Shown: positions 8,701-20,700, counted from the first letter of the stretch. The stretch is 64,000 nt of DNA from Maniola hyperantus (GCF_902806685.2 NC_048561.1:4401157-4465156), one strand, 5' to 3'. Notes: a model not told the origin generated them from the letters alone. Numbers and translations are program-made.

Positions 8701-11700
8701 GGTTCGATTCCCGGGAGGGATTTGGAATTTTATAATTATTTTTAAATTTCTGGTCTGGTCTGGTGGGAGGCTTCAGCCGTGGCTAGTTACCACCCTACCG
8801 GTAAAACCGCCAAGCGATTTAGCGTTCCGGTACGATGCCGTGTAGAGTAGCCAAAGGGGTATGGGTTTAATAAAAACTGCCACACCCCTTCAGGTCAGCT
8901 CGCATCCATCTTAGATTGCATCATCACTTACCACCAGGTGAGATTGCAGTCAAGGGCTAACTTGTATCTGAATAATAATTTTAAAAACCACATTATAAGT
9001 CCCGCAAATTGCTATTGCGCTGGAACCATGTCTCATTAACATCGAAATGACGTCATTTGACGTATATTTAAGTAAAAATATACCATCAGCTCGAAACTTC
9101 AGTGCTGACGTCACTAAAATGGCGGCCACGCGCATTAGCAATTGGCGGGACATATAGTAAGGATCATCTAATAGCAGTTCTAGGTAAAAATATAAACTCA
9201 CCCCATAAACCTCAGCATATTGATTTTATCGACCACATTGGCACTCGAACTGCACTCTGAAAGATTTCTCGAACTCGCAGCATCAAGATCAGTCTCCCAA
9301 TTCATACAGTCCTTACTCGACGAGTAGCTCGACGGGTTTGTCGACACCACACTATCAACATCTTGCGTCTCTCTCACGTGCTTGCTACTTGTAAACGAGC
9401 TCTCTGTTACCATACTCTTCCCACCTTCGTCGACATTTTTCAGTGAATCTATAGACTCTTCTTTCGGTTTCTTTTCCGAAGTTTCCCTACTATATTCCGC
9501 ACTGATTCGTTGTACTACAACCTTTTCACATTTCGGACTTCTCTTTTTAATAGGTTTTTTATCAGATTTAATAATTGAAGAATTTACATCTATATCTGTA
9601 ACCGATTCCATTTTATCCAAACACATTATCAATTCGTCGAGACGTTCGATTTTTTTATGACTGTTGGACATTTTTTGTATTTTATTAACAGGTTTTGGAG
9701 TAATTTCTATATTCGTTTTATTATCCTGGTTCCTTTTAGTCGGACTGTAGCTACGTTTTCTTGTATGCGAACTGTCGTTATCGTTATCGACATTCGATTT
9801 TGACGATGCCACGTCAGAATCGATTTTCTGTAGCAATTCGCCATCTGTTTCCATTTGGTAAACGACTCTGAGAGGGGATTTTACACCGTTTTCTGTTGTG
9901 TCACTCTCAATTTTAACGTCGAAGACGCTTCGTGCGAGCGCATCGTCTACTAAAGTAAGCGAAGAACTTGCTTCTAGAAGCTCTTTATTCTCTTTCATTG
10001 CAATTAAAGTATTCACTTCAGTATTTTTAACTTCGGTCAACAATCCTTCAGTGGAACGATCAATCGATATAGGTTTGCTAAGATTCGAGATTAAGCTGTT
10101 GGTATCTTTTAATATTTCAACACAACTATCGCCTGCTTGAAGCGCGGATTGCTGGCATACTATACTATCCACGTGATAATGTGTAGATAACCTCTCGACT
10201 TCAACATGGGTTCCATTAACTTTCTCATCAATTTGAGTGAAGTTCTCGTGTTCCGAATGCATAGTTTCTGTAGATTTAATAGGGTTATATTTATGCACTT
10301 CTCCATCTACTGGTGCTAACAGAACGTTGTTTAGAGGGTTGTGATGATCGAATACTATTATAGGTCCTTTTACTGAGGATTGGGGAATTGGATGTTTAAT
10401 ACGAGTTTGTAAGACTGGAGAATTTGGGGGTGAATGATTGATTTCCATAGAGGCAGATATTGAGACCGATGGAACAGAACGCGTTAATGTGCGATCAGTT
10501 TTATGTGAAGCAGGTTTCTCTACAAACACTTTATTAGGTGATCGGTTGGTTTTAATACTTTTGATGTTTTCAACTGACTCGCAATTAGAATGTAATTCAA
10601 CATCAAAATCTATTTGACTCGATGTAACTAAATTAGCTTGTATTTGTGTACTACACGTAGACACTGCCGATTTTAACGATTTGTCTAAACCAACTGTTTC
10701 GCAGGGTATAACATCCGCCATTGGTTTCACTAGATCACTCATTAGAGATTTTAGGTTATCTGATACATCTTTAAGATAGCTGGGAATAACTTTCGCCTTA
10801 TTCTCTGTCATGTATGACGTGTCACCAAAAGCAGTTTTCTTTAAAAGCGACGTCTTTAAACTGGTTTTCAAACTTGCTTCAGTTATAGAATCGTCTCCCT
10901 CAAAGTGTAACGTTTTTACAACTTCGTTACTAATCCTGACGGACTTTCTTCGGGATTTTTCCTCCTCTATCTCTTCTGGGGAATCATGGGTATCCTCAAT
11001 GCTTTCATCCTCGTCTACTTCAAATCTAGATTGCTGTAATGCAGCTTGAGCCAACGAAATATTGTGTAACAAATTCTCTCTGCTTAAAACTATTGACTGT
11101 CTTCTTGGCATGAAACTTGAACGTTTCGGTTCAAATCTGTTTTCGATTGCTAAATTTTCTTTCTTCTCTACCGTAGATGTTGGTTTTTCATTTTCCAACT
11201 CGTCATTCTCTCCTTCAGTGAAGTCAGAAAGCATTCCTAACAATTCCCTTGTATCGTCCGCCTGCCTGAAAGATTTTTTACTTTTTGTCATACTTTTTTC
11301 TTTAATGTCAGACTTATTCAAACTTTCTGTATCTTCATATAAGTCACTGCTAATAACTCTTTCGTAATGTCGATTAGAGGTTCTTTTTGGTTGATCAACG
11401 GCTTTTAATTCAGCGGTCTTATTGTGTGAATCCTGGACGTCATCAGATTCTTCGATATATTCAATAGCAGGTTGATCTTTAGAATCTCTTTGATTTGGGT
11501 CATTTGTTAAGCTTATTCCTAAACGTTCTGAAACATGATCGACTTTCTTTTCGTCGTCATCACTATCTCTCATTATGATAAAAAGGCTTTCATTTGATTT
11601 TCCTTCACTCTTCAATCTCATATCATTAGTCGATTCATTTACAACGATCGTAGATTCGGTAGCATTCACATTATTTCTGGCGACAGATTCCACTGAAGCA

Positions 11701-14700
11701 TTTGACATATCCAATAGCTCATTTAGAAAAGATTTTTTCGCTTTTAGGTTTTCATCACGAGATTTAGATATAATTTGACTCATTGCTGAGTTTTTTTTAC
11801 TTACACATTCGTTTTCCATACTAAGTTTTTCTTTGATATAACTCTCTTTGTTCTTATTATCTAAAGTAGTTTCGGATGCTGTGACAAATGAATGATTTAT
11901 GGTTAAATTTTCTTTATTAACTAAGGATTCATTCAATCCTTTGGTAGTACTTTGGACTTCTGTTTGTGAAAAAGATTGCTCCACCGCTTGGTAAAGACGA
12001 ATATCTTGCTTGATAGATAAATTGTCTTTCAACAAATCTTCAGTTATGGGCATAAATAAACTTTTTTCTGCACACACTTCGGTCTCTTTAAGAATATCTT
12101 TTTGAATATCAATGATATCACTTGGTATCGGTTTATTCATTGACAAATTACATCCACTACGTTCATGGAGTTCAGATTGCTGTTTGGACTTATTTTCATC
12201 AATGAACTTGTCTTGAAACTTCATCAAATTGTCGTTGTTTTCACTATTGTTCCAAGTTAAAATATTTTGAGCATTATTATCTATATCGGGCCAAAGTAAG
12301 TTTGATGATTCCTCTGTTATTACATTTTCTGATTTACGCAATAATATATTTGTAGGTAAAGCGCGTGTCATAGAAATATCTACCATGTCGTGGTCAGTTG
12401 ATGTTTCCATTTTCTCTGCTTCTTTTTTCATCATAAGAATATTAGATGGTATGACTTGTGTCATTGAAATATCTCCTGCCTCATCATTGTAAATTATTGT
12501 TTTTCTTCTATTAGATGTCTTTTCGTTTTGATCTTCTAAGCAGAGATCACCTTTAATTTTATCGGATTTCTTATTTTCTTCGTTTTTGAGTATTTCAGGT
12601 TCTGTGTCACATTTTATTTCAAATTTCTCAAATACAATATTAGCTGGGACCGCCTGAGTAACTGATATATCACTATCCTCTTCGAACACAATCGCCTTTG
12701 TTTTTTCAAATATAATATTAGCGGGAACTGCCTGAGTAACCGATATATCACCATCCTCTTCGAAAGCCATAGATTTTCGTTTTTCAGAGTTATTTTTTGC
12801 AGATAGTAAAACACTATCGGAAACTGCTTGCGTTAATTCAATATTGATATCTTCATTTGTGTCGAAAATTAGTGTCTTTAGTGAATCATTTGGTTTAACA
12901 TCTGCAGTTATTATATTAGATGGAATTGCTTGAGTAATAGAAATATTACTTGTGTTACTCTTATTTTTCATTATATTAATTATATTATCAGGGATAACTT
13001 GAGTGACAGACATGTCAACAACATCTTGATAGTACATCATCTTGTCTTGTGATACGTTGGAAATGTTGTTCAAGATTAGATTAGCCGGTAACGCTTGTGT
13101 AAAGGAAATGTCATTTTCGTAGACAACAGTTTTTCTTTCCTCAACAATTTTTTTATTTGGACCTATAATATTTGTAGGGACAGCTTGAGTAACCGATATA
13201 TTCGCGTTGTCATGTTCGTATATGATAGTTTTCCTTTTTTCTTGCTTATTGATAATAACTTTAGCTGGAACGGCCTGTGTGACTGAAATATTACCCATAC
13301 CATCTTCAAAAACAATTGTTTTTCTTTTGTTTGCCTCAACATTATTGTTCACAGCTTGGTTTATCGATAAATCACTTTCGCTATACATAAAACTTTTTTG
13401 AACTGGTGGAATATTATAGGAACTTTCAACTTGAATCCCCATAATTGCTGAATTGTCTAACATGAAATTTGGCAAGTCATCGTTTGTGTTTAATACAATT
13501 GTTTTCCTTTTCGGCGTAGCACCAGTGGGAAGATCAGGTAACAAATTACTACGGAAATTGTGTGTTCTGTCCAAACCAGGTAAAGCCTCTCTTTCTGACT
13601 TCACTGGTAATTTTTTTCCATCAAACGCCAATATTTTATCAGAGTCATTTATAGCGAAGTTTTTAGACTCTTTCGGTATTACGTACGGGTTTATTGCAAT
13701 ATTTTCTTTATCTTCTATCCAATTGTTTAAATCGTTAAGTTTTCTTTTATTATGAATGGAAGAAATGCTTCTAGACACTTCTTGGACCTCAGGATTTAGA
13801 ATTGTGCTCGTAATGTACATCTCAGACTCGTCTTTTTTTACACAGTGTGTCATGTTAAAGTCAACTTCAATGTATTCAGACATATTGCCACCGTTAAACA
13901 GTCCTGGACATACAACGTTTGCATGTTGTGGTCTCCCCAAATCTTTTACAATTTCATCCAAATCATCGCAATCATTATTAGAGCTCATAGGGTGTATGGA
14001 AAAATTAATATCAATAGGGTTAGTCATTTCAGGCATAGTAGGCATAGTGAAATCATCACGGAAAACTTTACTCTGATGATCTGTTAATGAGCTCAATTCG
14101 AAGTTTTGAAATGGAGCAGTCAATTTTCTATCATCAATCGGGCATTCAAGGGATGCTAGCTGTTGGGTTATATTCAGGTTATTAAGGGATGTATGAAAGT
14201 CTTGTGCGAGTGATTTTGGTTGAAGAGTGCCTCCAATATCCACGATTTCTACTTCTTCAAACTGTTGGTCAAATATCCTCTTCCCTATATGGCCGATGGA
14301 CATCTGACGCGGAGCATTCACAATGGAATCGTTGCCGGAATTCTCCAAAGATTTGTTTTGCTCTTCGTAAACGTTTTTCCAGGTTGTGGTTGCTTCATTT
14401 GTGACAAATTCCCTGTAAACAAATGTTTCATAACACATTCAATAGTATAATTTTACACATCTTCATAACATTGATAAAAAACCTATAGTAGAGCTATTGA
14501 GGCTATTAATTAATATTAGGTAGGAATATCTTACGCCACGCCAGTCCTTCGCGAGAAGCTGACGCGACGACTCTTGGTTGTGTCAGTGGGGGTGGCTACG
14601 TTGAACTCAAGCTCAGACAACGGCGTGCGTGGTGGTCGGTGACTCTTCAGTATAGACGATCTGCGCTTCCTCCTGTAAAAGATGATAACATTAATTTAAA

Positions 14701-15957
14701 AAAAAATTGCAAAGCTGTCCAGAACCCTAAAAAAAAACGGTATACATACACAAAAAAAACAGGCCAAATTGAGAACCACCTTTTTGGAAGTAGGTTAAAA
14801 ACTGGCCAAGTGCGAGTCAGGCTCGCGCACCGAGTGTTCCGTACTAGTAGTATTTTATCGTCATTTTGCAAGATAAATCAAAAACTATTATGCATTAAAA
14901 TAATTAAAAACCTGTTTTACAATTTACAGGTAAACCCCTTTCATATGATACCCCACTTGGTATAGTAATCTTACTTTGAAAGTTGAAAATAGAAATATTT
15001 ATTCATGAACACATTTTAATTTTTTTCTTGTGATGTAACCACAAATTTACAGTTTTCAGATTTTTCCCCTCATGTCTGCTATAAGACCTACCTTCCTGCC
15101 AAATTTCGGGTCAAAGGTCATCGGGAAATACTCTATAGTTTTCTTGACAGACAGACAACAAAGTGATAGGATCACTTGTGTCCTACGAAACGCACCTACA
15201 CATTATCTGTCAATGACCAGCGCTAATGCATAAACATAGTCTACCCCTAGAGAATCACTTACTGCAACCGGAGGAGACAAAAATCTCATCCAAGAAGCTA
15301 CTGCTGTTCTGGCGGCAGTCAGTATTGGACAAGAACTGTAAAATGGAGGTGATCATAATAGATTGGCAACGTTCAACGTGATACAGAGTCTGAACAGCCC
15401 TGCACAGCCGCCAAACATCAAGAAAAAGATGGCTGCAATACTGACCATAGTGTTACGTGAACTCGAACAGTGTTTGATTAATTACCTAGTGTTAGAGTCT
15501 GTCATCCCATGATATCATAACATCCATTATTGCAACGGTAGGTGATACTAGAGAGATATATTGAAGGTCCCTTCAGGGCACAGGCTAAGCTTCTACACGA
15601 GATTTCGAAAAACCTAAATCCACGCGGACGAAGTAGCGGGCATCAGCTAGCAGATAATAATATATAACATTACTATTACATATCAGGTACTGTAGCTATA
15701 AATTATTACCGACGTGTTTTAGAAACAACTTGATTATCGCCATGGCCCATGGATATGGATGGAAACCGTCAAACTTAAAGTTTCCGACGTAAGTTTAAAT
15801 GTATTAATACATAGTTTATTTCTTGTGAAATAAATTGGCAATCCTACATATTAGCACGCCTCTTTTTACGTCGGGAATTAATAAAAGTAAAGTCAGCATA
15901 ATCTTACGTTGCTCCTGCTTCGGATGTGGACCTCACGGAAGCCTGCGTGTCATCCAT
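5398..15957 (-). CDS. KNL1: KNL1/Spc105R kinetochore scaffold protein, whole gene
   Basis: KNL1 is the outer-kinetochore scaffold of the KMN network. It recruits PP1 and the Bub1/Bub3 spindle-checkpoint proteins and binds MIS12 and NDC80 through its C-terminus. Six exons join in phase on the minus strand: 15908-15957, 14535-14672, 9202-14412, 8180-8349, 6488-6723 and 5745 down to a stop at 5398. The start is ATG 15955-15957. The product is about 2,050 residues, similar to the fly and vertebrate proteins. Residues 20-60 include SSIL-K and RRVSF, the paired PP1-docking motifs of the family. Residues of roughly 410-875 hold about 13 TxxF/Y + xIS(V/I/M)TQ(A/V)(V/I)P repeats in the place of MELT repeats. 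The last 270 residues resemble the tandem RWD domain. The use of the stop at 5398 is uncertain; a short further exon is possible. Confidence 0.85.
5766..5955 (+). mobile_element. Lep1-like Helitron in KNL1 intron
   Basis: From ATTATAAATGCGAAAGTGTG to GGGCATCAGCTAGT, with the internal GGCTACTTTTTATTCCGG block. It lies just beyond the exon 6 acceptor. Confidence 0.7.
6001..6573 (-). repeat. 113-bp minisatellite repeating KNL1 exon 5 end and donor
   Basis: The GGGACGTGTGACGTCAC marker recurs at 6014, 6127, 6240, 6353 and 6466, exactly 113 bp apart. Each unit carries the last 25 or so codons of exon 5, the AAG|GTGAGG donor and about 30 bp of intron. 113 is not a multiple of three, and reading past a donor meets TGA at once, so only the first donor gives a sound product. 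Confidence 0.95.
6488..6723 (-). CDS. KNL1: KNL1 exon 5, RWD region
   Basis: The acceptor is GTTAAAAG and the donor GTGAGG (GT at 6486-6487). Two leading bases complete a Val codon from exon 4. The 78 codons run from MIPEVKDPLAAVCIRFAVEA through RCAHVARVALRWARC to YTITADGEVTLK and end in phase 0. The pattern (helix, Cys-rich turn, long amphipathic helix, then beta strands) fits the linker between the two RWD lobes of KNL1. GC-rich compared with exon 3. Its 3' end lies in a 113-bp tandem array. Confidence 0.85.
6740..7205. other. KNL1 intron between exons 4 and 5, unique part
   Basis: AT-rich, with an imperfect inverted relation between 6741-6785 and 7040-7110 (AATTGGGTATTTGACTC... against ...GGGAAAATACCCAATTA). 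This suggests an eroded MITE. No exon was recognised. Confidence 0.45.
7226..8275 (-). repeat. 114-bp minisatellite repeating KNL1 exon 4 end and splice donor
   Basis: Units begin at 7226, 7340, 7454, 7568, 7682, 7796, 7910, 8024 and 8138. A final partial unit from 8252 merges into unique exon sequence. The copies are almost identical (I saw one C-to-T change, in the unit from 7796), which points to recent expansion. Each unit holds the last 35 codons of exon 4 plus a CAAG|GTAGGA donor. Reading through the donor continues as 38 in-frame residues per unit. Confidence 0.95.
8180..8349 (-). CDS. KNL1: KNL1 exon 4, start of RWD region, inside the 114-bp array
   Basis: The acceptor is CATGGTAG (AG at 8350-8351). 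The exon encodes RECEWESSGSDVWMFRLLRS and continues through LTARLSH to VDPIRQ plus one base. This resembles the first strand-rich part of the KNL1 C-terminal RWD module. The boundary given uses the first available donor (GTAGGA, GT at 8178-8179). The same donor recurs every 114 bp downstream, so the true 3' end may lie at 8180 or at any of eight further positions down to 7268, all in the same phase. Confidence 0.8.
8455..8640. mobile_element. MITE with GCCGGCAGGAAGTATTGTA ends
   Basis: Inverted ends around AGCCGGCAGGAAGTATTGTA and its imperfect complement near 8615-8635 flank a core with GTTGTCTCTGTCACTCATAC repeated in reverse. The same core occurs at 20571-20935, 29120-29200 and 60870-60960. 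Confidence 0.6.
8700..8965 (+). mobile_element. SINE/LINE 3' segment in KNL1 intron
   Basis: It contains GGTTCGATTCCCGGGAGGG, then GGCTTCAGCCGTGGCTAGTT, GCGTTCCGGTACGATGCCGT and CACTTACCACCAGGTGAGAT, a widespread lepidopteran interspersed repeat. A diverged start of the same repeat is at 20340. Confidence 0.55.
8998..9153. mobile_element. MITE with AGTCCCGCAAATTGC ends in KNL1 intron
   Basis: Same family as 3804-3946 and 22143-22309, with inverted ends and internal GACGTCA blocks. It is inserted about 45 bp past the exon 3 donor. Confidence 0.75.
9202..14412 (-). CDS. KNL1: KNL1 exon 3, large exon with Bub-recruiting repeats
   Basis: A 5,211-nt exon, entered through acceptor GTTTACAG at 14413-14414 and left through a perfect GTGAGT donor (GT at 9200-9201). 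The open frame runs four bases past the donor before a TGA, so the stop visible there is intronic. The repeat array lies at about 11980-13370. A typical unit has KRKTIVFED, then a short acidic gap, then NISVTQAVPANI. The KRKT(I/V)(V/I)(F/Y) part matches the TxxOmega element and ISVTQ stands at the MELT position of vertebrate units. One unit (NIELTQAVS) still looks MELT-like. The rest is acidic, Ser/Asn-rich and presumably disordered, with basic patches such as RRKSVRIS and a predicted helical segment (ERLDELIMCLDKMES) near the end. Confidence 0.9.
14535..14672 (-). CDS. KNL1: KNL1 exon 2 with PP1-docking motifs
   Basis: The acceptor is TTTTACAG and the donor GTAAGA. The 138-nt exon encodes a basic peptide beginning RKRRSSILKSHRPPRTPLSE and ending TKSRRVSFSRRTGV. 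SILK and RVSF are the two classic protein phosphatase 1 docking motifs of KNL1. In family members Aurora B phosphorylation of the Ser in RVSF blocks PP1 binding. The exon joins exon 3 to read VAEFVTNE. Confidence 0.9.
14803..15185 (+). mobile_element. Interspersed element of the GGCCAAGTGCGAGTCAGGCT family, truncated
   Basis: It starts AAAACTGGCCAAGTGCGAGT and has the family core (ATACCCCACTTG, CCAAATTTCGGGTCAAAGGT, TTCTTGACAGACAGACAACA). It lacks the usual terminal GAGGTACGGAACCCTAAAA. Complete copies lie at 27453-27885, 36354-36793, 58542-58938 and 62946-63357. Confidence 0.7.
15908..15957 (-). CDS. KNL1: KNL1 exon 1
   Basis: It encodes MDDTQASVRSTSEAGA plus two bases of a Thr codon, followed by donor GTAAGA. 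ATG is at 15955-15957. The phase matches exon 2, which starts with the missing third base. The 1.2-kb intron that follows contains a repeat of the GGCCAAGTGCGAGTC family (14803-15185) and a Helitron 3' end near 15590-15650. Confidence 0.85.
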
Positions 15958-17766
15958 ATTGTCCGATATTATTTATTCACTTCGCAAAACCATACATATT
16001 AATAACAAAACTCAGTTATGTTTTTTGTTATATTTTTTAACAAAATAACAATACGAATTAACTTTGAAAATAAATCACGATCGCGAAGCCGCAAAAACCA
16101 AAAACGGTCAGTTTGTTTTAAATTTTTGGCATTGACATTGTAGACTTTGACGTTTGTTCTTTGGTTGTCTATGGCCATATTATTTTTTTGCTCCTAGCTA
16201 TGGATTCATGTATTTTTGATGTATCCATGTTATGTTGGCACACTTATTAAATTAGTTAACTAGTTAATATAATAAAATTCGTTTAATTGCTAATTCCATT
16301 CAATTCGCTATCTAATTTAAATACCTACATCTAACTAATACTGTAAAAACAAAAGGGAAGATATTCTGTCCTTCACATCCTTCCTGGATGTGAAGCCTTG
16401 ATCTTCAGCTGTGGTGTTTCTTGTGTGGTAGTGGTGGTGGTAGGTACTTGTTATTCAAGGCGGCGAATGGTTCGACGAAAACACATCTCGATATTCCACC
16501 TGTTCTATCAAAACAGACTAAAATCACAACTCCAACCGTCTATAATAGTTAGCTCTTTTCTGCGAAATAACGTTATCTTCTTGGCGCTCCGAATCCATAT
16601 TTGTTGCGAACACTACTACACATGCTACATGTAGCTACATGCTGGGCGTACGGCACAGATTAATAGGGATACTAGATAGAAACTGAATCCACCCCACCCG
16701 ACGCTCGACTAGAAAGAATGATGGGCACGCACAGACTAACACTTACTGAGTAAAGACCACACCAAGCGCGGTCGTGGTCAAAAGACTCAAATATATCGAG
16801 AAGATCCCAAGCCACACGACGTAAACTACGCAATCTTCCAAGCTTATTGGAGCAGACATTAGTATTACAAATTGGTGGTTAGAGTTAGAACTACATATTT
16901 TCTTATTAATTTTGAATTAAATTTAATCGCTACACCATAATTTTGTGTAATTTTGTGCCTAATCAAATGACATTGTTGATTATTATTGATCAACAGATCA
17001 GAGATGTCGAGTCTAGAAAGTGTTTTTCTTTTAGGTTCTCTGCTGTCATCTAAACACCGAAAGAGGTATGATTTTTCTGAGTGAACTGTACCCGTAGTAA
17101 TACTTAATACTTCCGCGTTACAGTAGTTCAGTAGTACAGTAGTTCGACTCTCGAATTTGGTTTCGTTTGAGTTTACGTGAGACGTAAAATCTTGTACTAC
17201 GGGTACTGATGTCGCGGCAGCATATGTAATGTAATGTCATATAAGCTTATAGAGATTGTATGGGTCGATAGTGCCGCGACAGGACTGTGACAACTGGTGA
17301 CAGCACTGTTACGGCAGCGCTGCTGCGTGCAGCGTGGTTCGGAATCATGCCTTTACTATCTATGCTACTGCCCCTTCCATAAGTTCCAGATTATTATTCT
17401 AATACCTCCATAATACCTCAGATAGATCCGTGCTCAGTTCTCAGTAGCATGTTTTTATCTATGTTTTAGATCATTTTGACTTTATAATTAATTCAAAGCA
17501 TCCTAAAACCCCCGTTGTTATACCAATCTCACCCGTATCTACTGTATGCAATGCAAAATTTCGAATTTAAAAAAAGATTCCGAAGAATTGAGAACCTCCT
17601 CCTTTTTTTGAAGTCGGTTAAAAATAATACAGTACGACTATCCGAACCTTGTCATATGACCGACGACGTTCAATACTACCAACCTAACGAATTATCCTCC
17701 ATTTTGGGGCAGCTGATATTTATTTGCGTAATATTTTGGTCTGAAAAAGGATTTTAGTGTTCCAAA
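15958..17766. other. Intergenic region between divergent KNL1 and V-ATPase e genes
   Basis: It should hold both promoters, since KNL1 starts leftward at 15957 and the V-ATPase subunit starts rightward at 17767. No TATA box is convincing. Around 17090-17210 an inverted TACCCGTAGTA/TACTACGGGTA pair flanks CAGTAGTTCAGTAGTACAGTAG. The small open frame at 16398-16634 shows no recognisable feature. Confidence 0.45.
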
Positions 17767-20700
17767 ATGGGTTTTTCAATCCTTCCCATCGCTATTTTCA
17801 CCGTTTTCTGGGGTGTAGTAGGCATCATATGCCCATTTTTCGCCCCTAAAGGACCAAACAGAGGGTAAGTTTGGTTGTCCAATACTCGTCATTAAAAATC
17901 ACTAAAACTACGTTTTCCTCAATCAATGCTTTACAATTTCAGGATTATCCAAGTGGTTTTGATGTTAACAGCCTCGACGTGCTGGTTATTGTAAGTAATA
18001 TTTGCTAAATTCTATATTATTAAGCCTACAATGACCTGCTATCTTCTTAGTATAAATATTTTAAAAGATCTCTTTATGTGTACTTGAAGTCTACCAAATT
18101 CTTAGTATTTAAGTAGTTCGCATGGTAACCTACAGCTTAGAGCATTTTTTGACTTTGACATTCTTAAAAACTACTGGGAGCCGGCCACCCATTTTAAGTT
18201 ATCATTAATTACTATTGTCAACCTATACCCAATGCTTCACTTCACACACGTTTAATCTAATATTTCTGGATATCCTTTCATAGATCCACTGCCCAAAGTC
18301 ACATTATAGAGAAGCATATTGACACTAGCAATATCAAAATGATTTGTTAACCTAAACTTTCTAGTATAGGTGTTCTATTTCAAGTAAATTGTGGTCAATC
18401 AAGGTTAAATTGTGTGTTTCAGCTGGCTGTGTGCGTACATGGCACAAATGAACCCCCTGATTGGACCCAGACTTAGTAACGAAACCCTCATTTGGATTTC
18501 TCGTACTTGGGTGAGTATCTGATTATCCATTCTTTAATCCATACTTCCATACTAATATTATAAATGCGAAAGTATGTCTGTCTGTCTGCTAGCTTTTCAC
18601 AGCCCACTAGTTTAACCAATTTTGATCAAAATTTGGTATAGAGTTAGTTTACATCCCATCCCTTGACATAACCACATCCTTAGACAATTTATTCCATTTG
18701 TGAACAACTCTGTTGGTCAGAAAGTGTTTTAATGGATTTGACGATGGCAATTATTGATATTGTAGCTTCATATCATCTCCCCTAAATCTAAGATTGCTTC
18801 TTTTCGGAAACATGCTCTCAAAGTTTGGGACATTATAACAATTATTTAATATTTTGTAAGTTACAATTAGATCGCCTCTTTCTCGCCTGCTTTTGAGGGT
18901 GCTGAGTCCAAGTTATATAAGTCTTTGTTCATAGGGGAGATTTTTCAGTTCCCTAGGCAACTTAGCGGCTCGCCTTTGTCCTATATCCTTATGTCATGAC
19001 ATCCGCATTTGCATCGATTTGTGTGGAACATTTACGGATGCAGATTCATATTTGAAAAAAGTGATGACGCGTGTTTGCTAGTTAATATCTTCGTTCGGTA
19101 ACTGACCAATCAAAAAGTGTACAATGGTACCCAACAAAGGTGTTACAGATATTCGCTAGGTAATAATAGCTAATAATAGGTTTCTTGGGGGGCGTCCATA
19201 AATTACGTGAGGTATTTTTTTTTAATCTTCTGGCCCTCCCTCCCCCCTCCCGGGTGAGATGTCGTGAGATTTTATTCAACCCCCTCCCCCATCCACCAAT
19301 CTCACGTGAGATTTTTTAAAATGTGGGTTTCTTACGTAATCGCGTTAGATTGTTATTGTAAAAAGAAAAAAAAATTGCTTCGTGCTTTTATTTACGACTA
19401 GTTAAGACTAGTAATCAATATTGCTGATGGTATAAGTGCAATAAAAATTTAACAATAGAAAACTTAAAATGAAATTATTTTCTCTTCTCTTCATAAAGTG
19501 AATGATCTTAATCGTATCATTGGGGCCGATTCTCATGTACACAATCTCTAAACTAAACTAAATTAACAGGTCTAAATTTAGTGCCATCCTTTTCCGCAAG
19601 CAACATTATGAAAGGGATAGCAATAGATTTAGACGTGCCATTTTAGTTTAGTTTAGAGATTGTGTACAATGGAATTAGCCACATTATATGTACAATCCAA
19701 TGTTAAATGGACCAAAATAGTAGTATAATTTTTTTTTGTTTCAATCAGAATAAAAATTGCGTGATATTTGCCGAGACCCCCCCCCTCTCTCCAACGTAAG
19801 ATTAGATGAGATTTGACTCGACCCCCTCCCCCCCTTAAACGTCTCACGTAATTTATGGACGCCCCCTTGACAGATAGACAGACAACAATAAGTAAAAGAG
19901 TCCCTTTAAGAGAGAGAGAGAGCCTTTAAGGGTTCCTTTTTCCTTTTGAGGTACGGAACCCTTCGTACAGGCGTGCGGCGTACGGCATCCTTCACAGTAA
20001 ATAGTCTGGCATCGTATTGAGCTAAATATAGGTCTGAATGGGTTGCCCCGAGCCGCCACTTGACGGTCGACTGGCACGTGAGCGTTACGCGTAGTTAGAC
20101 ACGTGCGAGGACGCTATTTTAATATGTACTAGCTGAACCGCCCCGGCTTCGCTCGGGTGGAGTTTCGAAAATTGAGGGGGAGGTTGAATTAAATTTTTCT
20201 CCATAAGAACCATCGTCGTACTTCAAGGAATATTAAAAAAAAGAATTAGCGAAATCGGTTCAGCTGTTCTCGAGATTTGCGATCAGGAACACATTTAGTG
20301 ATTCATTTTTATATTATAAGATATAATCGAAGCTTCATTTAAATCTCTGGTCTGATCTGGTGGTAGGCTTCGGCCGTGGCATGCATCTCCTTCTGGTGTT
20401 TTTTAAGGAATTAAAAATGTCTAACTTTAACGGGAAGGAAAACGTAAGGAATCCGGCATGCCTCAGAGTTCTCCAAGCAGTGTAAAGTCTGCCAATCCGC
20501 ACTTGACCAGAATGGTGGACAGTAGCCAAACCCTTTTAATTCTGAGAGGAGACCTGTGCTTAGTAGTCATTGAGATCGATAAAACGACACACAGGTATGA
20601 GTGACAGAGACAACGCTCTACAAAACCGAAATATCATTCTAAAAGACGATGTACAATCTTTCTTGCCGGCCACTATTCCATGTAATTACACCCCTTTCAC

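Noticed and set aside
9198..9201. The TGA at the end of the long KNL1 frame as the true stop
   Set aside because: A perfect GTGAGT donor overlaps it, and the next exon joins in phase to give the expected RWD domain.
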